Assembly (NCBI RefSeq): GCF_000224145.3
Contig: NC_020170.2
Coordinates: 1,506,300 to 1,570,299, forward strand
Length of the DNA stretch: 64,000 nt
DNA from: Ciona intestinalis
Lineage: Eukaryota > Chordata > Ascidiacea > Phlebobranchia > Cionidae
Direction of reading: 5' to 3'
Position 1 is the first letter of the stretch. The number at the start of each line of letters is the position of its first letter. Below are positions 60,824-64,000 of this stretch, in pieces. Both the position numbers and the translations under genes were made by a program. The notes below the pieces were generated by a model. It had not been told where the DNA came from and did no database searches. It saw nothing but the letters and a program-made list of their open reading frames with translations.

Positions 60824-60889
60824 TGATGTTCGTCGATAATATTTAAAGTTCAACATTATTGCTGATAGCATGCTTAATTGGCAATATAC

Positions 60890-61108
60890 AGTAGGGTGGG
60901 GGAAAGATAAGACACCATTTCATTCTATTTTCTCATGTCATTGGGCAGCAAGAAAATAACATTTTTAAAAAACAGTGTCCAGACTGTTGTTAGTTGTTCA
61001 GAATTTAAAAACAGTGTCCAGACTGTTGTTAGTTGTTTAAAACACGATCAGGATATTTGAATAGTATGTGCTTAATGTGTCCTATCTTTTCCACCCTATA
61101 CTCTATAA
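60890..61108 (+). mobile_element. TA-MITE copy with an internal duplication
   Basis: Both ends are present. The segment containing GTGTCCAGACTGTTGTTAG occurs twice in tandem inside the element. Confidence 0.85.
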
Positions 61109-61424
61109 AAAGAAAGTCAAATCGTTGTTCGCACTCAGTTATTATAATTTCAGATATTTTAGTATACTATATCGGTTTGTATATGACCGTCTCTTGCTTG
61201 GAGTTATAATGTATTGTATGACACAAGCCGTTAAAGCTCGCTACCACCACGTTATTATTTATTTATTGCATGCTCGCTCTAAATCGTGATTTACACTGAA
61301 AAATTTCTATTTAAAAAAAATATAAATGAAACTTTTTTCCGTGTATATACATAACTACTTTGTCCTTTTAAAGTCGTCGCCTATTTATCAGCAGTATATG
61401 CGTATAGAACTTTTGAATGGATGA

Positions 61425-61740
61425 ATGAATGTAACTTGCTTTATCCTCGCGTGGCCGAAAAACGGCGATCGTTATAACACTGATGATGTTCATACACCTT
61501 GTGTCAGTTTACGAGTTACCATGTATGTTCCATTGTGGGTGATTATTTGTTTTGGATTTTTTCATTTTTTATGTATGGCTGATAATTTGGACGATTAGTG
61601 ACCACTGGGTTGGAGCAATTGCCGTTAAGTGTCTTGCCCCAAGGACACTTACGCACACAATGGTGGCAGCGACATATGCCTTGAATCCATTACCTCTGGT
61701 TTACAGGCAGGCGCGCTAACCACTTTGCCACAGCACCGGA
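61425..61740 (-). mobile_element. tRNA-derived SINE, full length
   Basis: Minus orientation. All parts are present: GCTTTATCCTCGCGTGGCCG, GTGACCACTGGGTTGGAGCA, and head GGCGCGCTAACCACTTTGCC. Confidence 0.85.
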
Positions 61741-62396
61741 CAAACAAAGTCATAAAGGAATAGGTTTAACAATGTTTCAATTTGTTGTATGTAAAAGCGA
61801 GTCTTATATAACCGCATGTATTTTTTTATTTTATATATGAACTGTTCTGTACAAAGTACGTTATTAAATAAATAGTTATAAGAAAACCTACAGCAGTCTT
61901 GTCTGTGGGCCCTTAAAGCAGCGTCCAGAACCATACTTGCAACCGCCGAGCTTCTATGGCAGTTATTCTTGTTTTATTGTTGCCGCATTAGTCAACGCAT
62001 CCCTTTTTGATTTGTTTATTAACAGATGGTTTTCTGTATAACAAAATAAGAGGGATTAAATAACACAACGTTAAAGGAAAAACAAAGTACTTACAAACTG
62101 TTTGCGGCTATTAATATGCCACCATCATTTAGGATTATAAAAACTTATACATCTGGAATAGGGAAGAATAATTGGTGAAACGATAAACTTAAGCGTAAAT
62201 CAAATGCGGGTAACAAAGTAAGTTCGAACTTAAGTTAGCTAAACATATTTGCGTATATCTTGCGTTAACAATACTGCTTGCGTGACATTACCAAGTAGTC
62301 CAAACGAAAATATATAAGTTGGAAAATCCCCTTACGGTAAAATTACGAAGTGAAGTTCGTTAAAAGTGTTATCGTAACCAACGCAGTAAATAATAC

Positions 62397-62592
62397 AGTA
62401 GGGTGGGGTAAGACGGGACACCCTTTACCTCTATTTTCTCGGCCTGTTTATTAGTAAACAAAGAACATTCAAGAAATTATAATAAAACTATATGCCCACG
62501 ACTCCCATTGACCGTTAGTAATTGTTTAAAACACGATCAGGATACTTAGATATTTTGTGCTAAAGGTGTCCTATCTTTCCCCATCCTACTAT
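62397..62592 (+). mobile_element. TA-MITE copy
   Basis: Full-length copy (CAGTAGGGTGGGGTAAGACG to CCCCATCCTACTATA). Confidence 0.88.
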
Positions 62593-63267
62593 ATTTCATT
62601 TTACGCTTTTCCTGAGTAACAACTTTTACCAAGATACGCGAAAGCAGGAGATGCATTACCTGCATAACATTAGGGAACCTGTCCAAGGTGTTGTTGCTTA
62701 ACAGCGACATCTTGCTGTTAAATAAAATTCGACAAAGACGACATAACGGGACACCATGACATTCGAAATTCATGTCAAGAAAAAATTAAAAATCTTTCTG
62801 TACCTTTTTATTGCAGTCCAAAAGAAAACCAGATAAAACAAAAACATATCAGAGGTAAATGAACAAAGAAATATTTAAATATTGCAAGGCAGAAGAAAAG
62901 AGCAATATGCTGGAAACATAGAGAATGTACTATATACAAAAGTACGTAGGGCTAGAATCTTTTATAAAATTAAACACTGCGGCAAAAAAAACAAATATTA
63001 TGCAATGTCACCAGGACACAAAAACAATCTAATCTTGCATAAAATATCAACGTTTTATAAATCCTAATGTCAGTAAACAGCATTAGGATGTATGACACAC
63101 TTGATTTGTCAAGTGTAGTTGTTATTTTGACTGACTATCACAATAACAAGCATGTCCTTAAGCAAAAAAAGCAGTAGAATAATTTCCTAATAAAAATAGG
63201 TCAAAACACCTAAGGCATTACTGGCTAACTTTTGTCTAATGCCATAGCCTTCATGTAATGTAAAAAA

Positions 63268-63886
63268 TTACAACTTAGAAAACACTGGTTCTCTCGTTTC
63301 TTTGTAGAGCTCAGTTAATAAGAACATGCTTAAGTCTTGGTTTGACCAATATGAAGTATGTGATGTAAAAGACGCGTAACCAAGTTTGCTTTCAGTAAAA
63401 CCTTCTTGCAGCTCGTAATCCAGCCTTGTGTCTAAACTTATTTCTTCCTTGTTTTCTTCCCCATCAACTTGTACAGGATTAGGAGTTTTAATATTTAAAG
63501 AATTAGAAGAATTCCCACGAGCGCTACTCCATAAACCGCCAATACGAGAAGCACCACCGGCAACAACGTTAGACACAGATCTTTAAATAGAAATTTAACA
63601 AAAATTAGGTTTTTATATATTGGTGAAGTCCTACAGCAAGGCAAGGCTGGAGATCTGGGATTTAGAAAGGTGTTGAGCAATTACGTGTTTAAAATAGGTT
63701 ATTACATCTAATCTACCGTAAATAACGATATGAGCTTTCGTTGCTTTTTTGTGGGGAACTTGAGCTTGTAGTTTGTGTGTTGGAATCATAATTTGGTTCG
63801 GCAGCATTATCGGAAACCTGTGTTGAGACTTCTTCTTTGGTTGATTTAATTTTTGCATTGTTCACTATGAAATTGTATCTTGACAA
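63268..63886 (-). CDS. Last two exons of an unidentified gene
   Basis: Exons 63886-63717 and 63580-63268 join in phase (acceptor after TTTGCACAG, donor CG/GTAGAT, acceptor AAATAG) and end at TAA 63268-63270. The 160-residue tail starts LSRYNFIVNNAKIKSTKEE, continues through a Ser/Thr/Gln-rich stretch, then RSVSNVVAGGASRIGGLWSS and an acidic segment, and ends with TSHTSYWSNQDLSMFLLTEL and YKETREPVFSKL. I do not recognise the family. The low-complexity middle suggests a disordered linker before a conserved end. The rest of the gene lies beyond the right edge. Confidence 0.6.
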
Positions 63887-64000
63887 CTGTGCAAATATGA
63901 AATACAATAAATTAAATGTTATTTACGACATATGTAATTATTCAACATGGTGAATCACAAATTTTCTTAGTTTTATTTTATTGGTTCTGTTTTATTAGCT

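Larger units (their letters stand above)
60824..63267. other. Interval after lectin paralogue B
   Basis: No gene recognised. It holds two TA-MITEs (60890-61108, 62397-62592) and a full-length SINE (61425-61740). Confidence 0.5.

Overview
The window looks like nuclear DNA of an ascidian, most likely Ciona. It is AT-rich, has many short GT-AG introns, clearly chordate-like housekeeping proteins, lineage-specific mosaic lectins, and many copies of a TA-flanked MITE and a tRNA-derived SINE of the kind described from Ciona. The species is inferred from sequence character, not from a search. Two runs of exactly 50 N (20349-20398, 39397-39446) mark a scaffolded draft assembly.

Layout: (1) 247-17699, minus: one 27-exon secreted or surface mosaic gene (signal peptide, ShKT, TSP1, LDLa, ricin-type trefoils, TSP1, half C-type lectin, kringle, more ricin-type modules, two kringles, two sushi, half C-type lectin, ricin-type), running off the left edge. 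(2) 18450-21252, plus: the histone chaperone ASF1, present as one copy with all exons but a frameshifted C-terminus and a second, almost identical 5'-truncated copy behind a gap; this is probably two haplotypes laid end to end. (3) 21749-25454, minus: TRAPPC13. (4) 25886-28926, minus: a small secreted protein with Kunitz, trefoil-like and CBM2-like (possibly cellulose-binding) modules. (5) 28927-31477: no gene, but a CRE triplet with a TATA box. (6) 31478-35766, minus: mitochondrial NAD-isocitrate dehydrogenase beta subunit, head-to-head with (7) WDR1/AIP1 (36290-41552, plus), whose middle exons fall in a gap. (8) 42332-46235, minus: an MFSD4B/NaGLT1-like sugar transporter. (9) 48629-60823, plus: a three-gene cluster of secreted lectins sharing an H-type-lectin-like module, one joined to a C-type lectin domain (frameshifted) and two tandem duplicates joined to a LamG-like jelly roll. 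(10) 63268-63886, minus: the last two exons of an unidentified gene.

Exon boundaries were set by reading splice sites; for every host gene the phases of consecutive exons agree unless a break is stated. Between the genes lie about 20 copies of one TA-flanked MITE, about 14 copies or pieces of one SINE, three other elements with 8- or 10-bp target duplications, and several short tandem duplications. No CRISPR array, rRNA gene, true tRNA gene or retrovirus-like element was seen.

The most unusual content is the 27-exon mosaic protein, the Kunitz-trefoil-CBM2-like protein in an animal lineage that makes cellulose, and the lectin cluster whose paralogues are patchworks of identical and diverged blocks.
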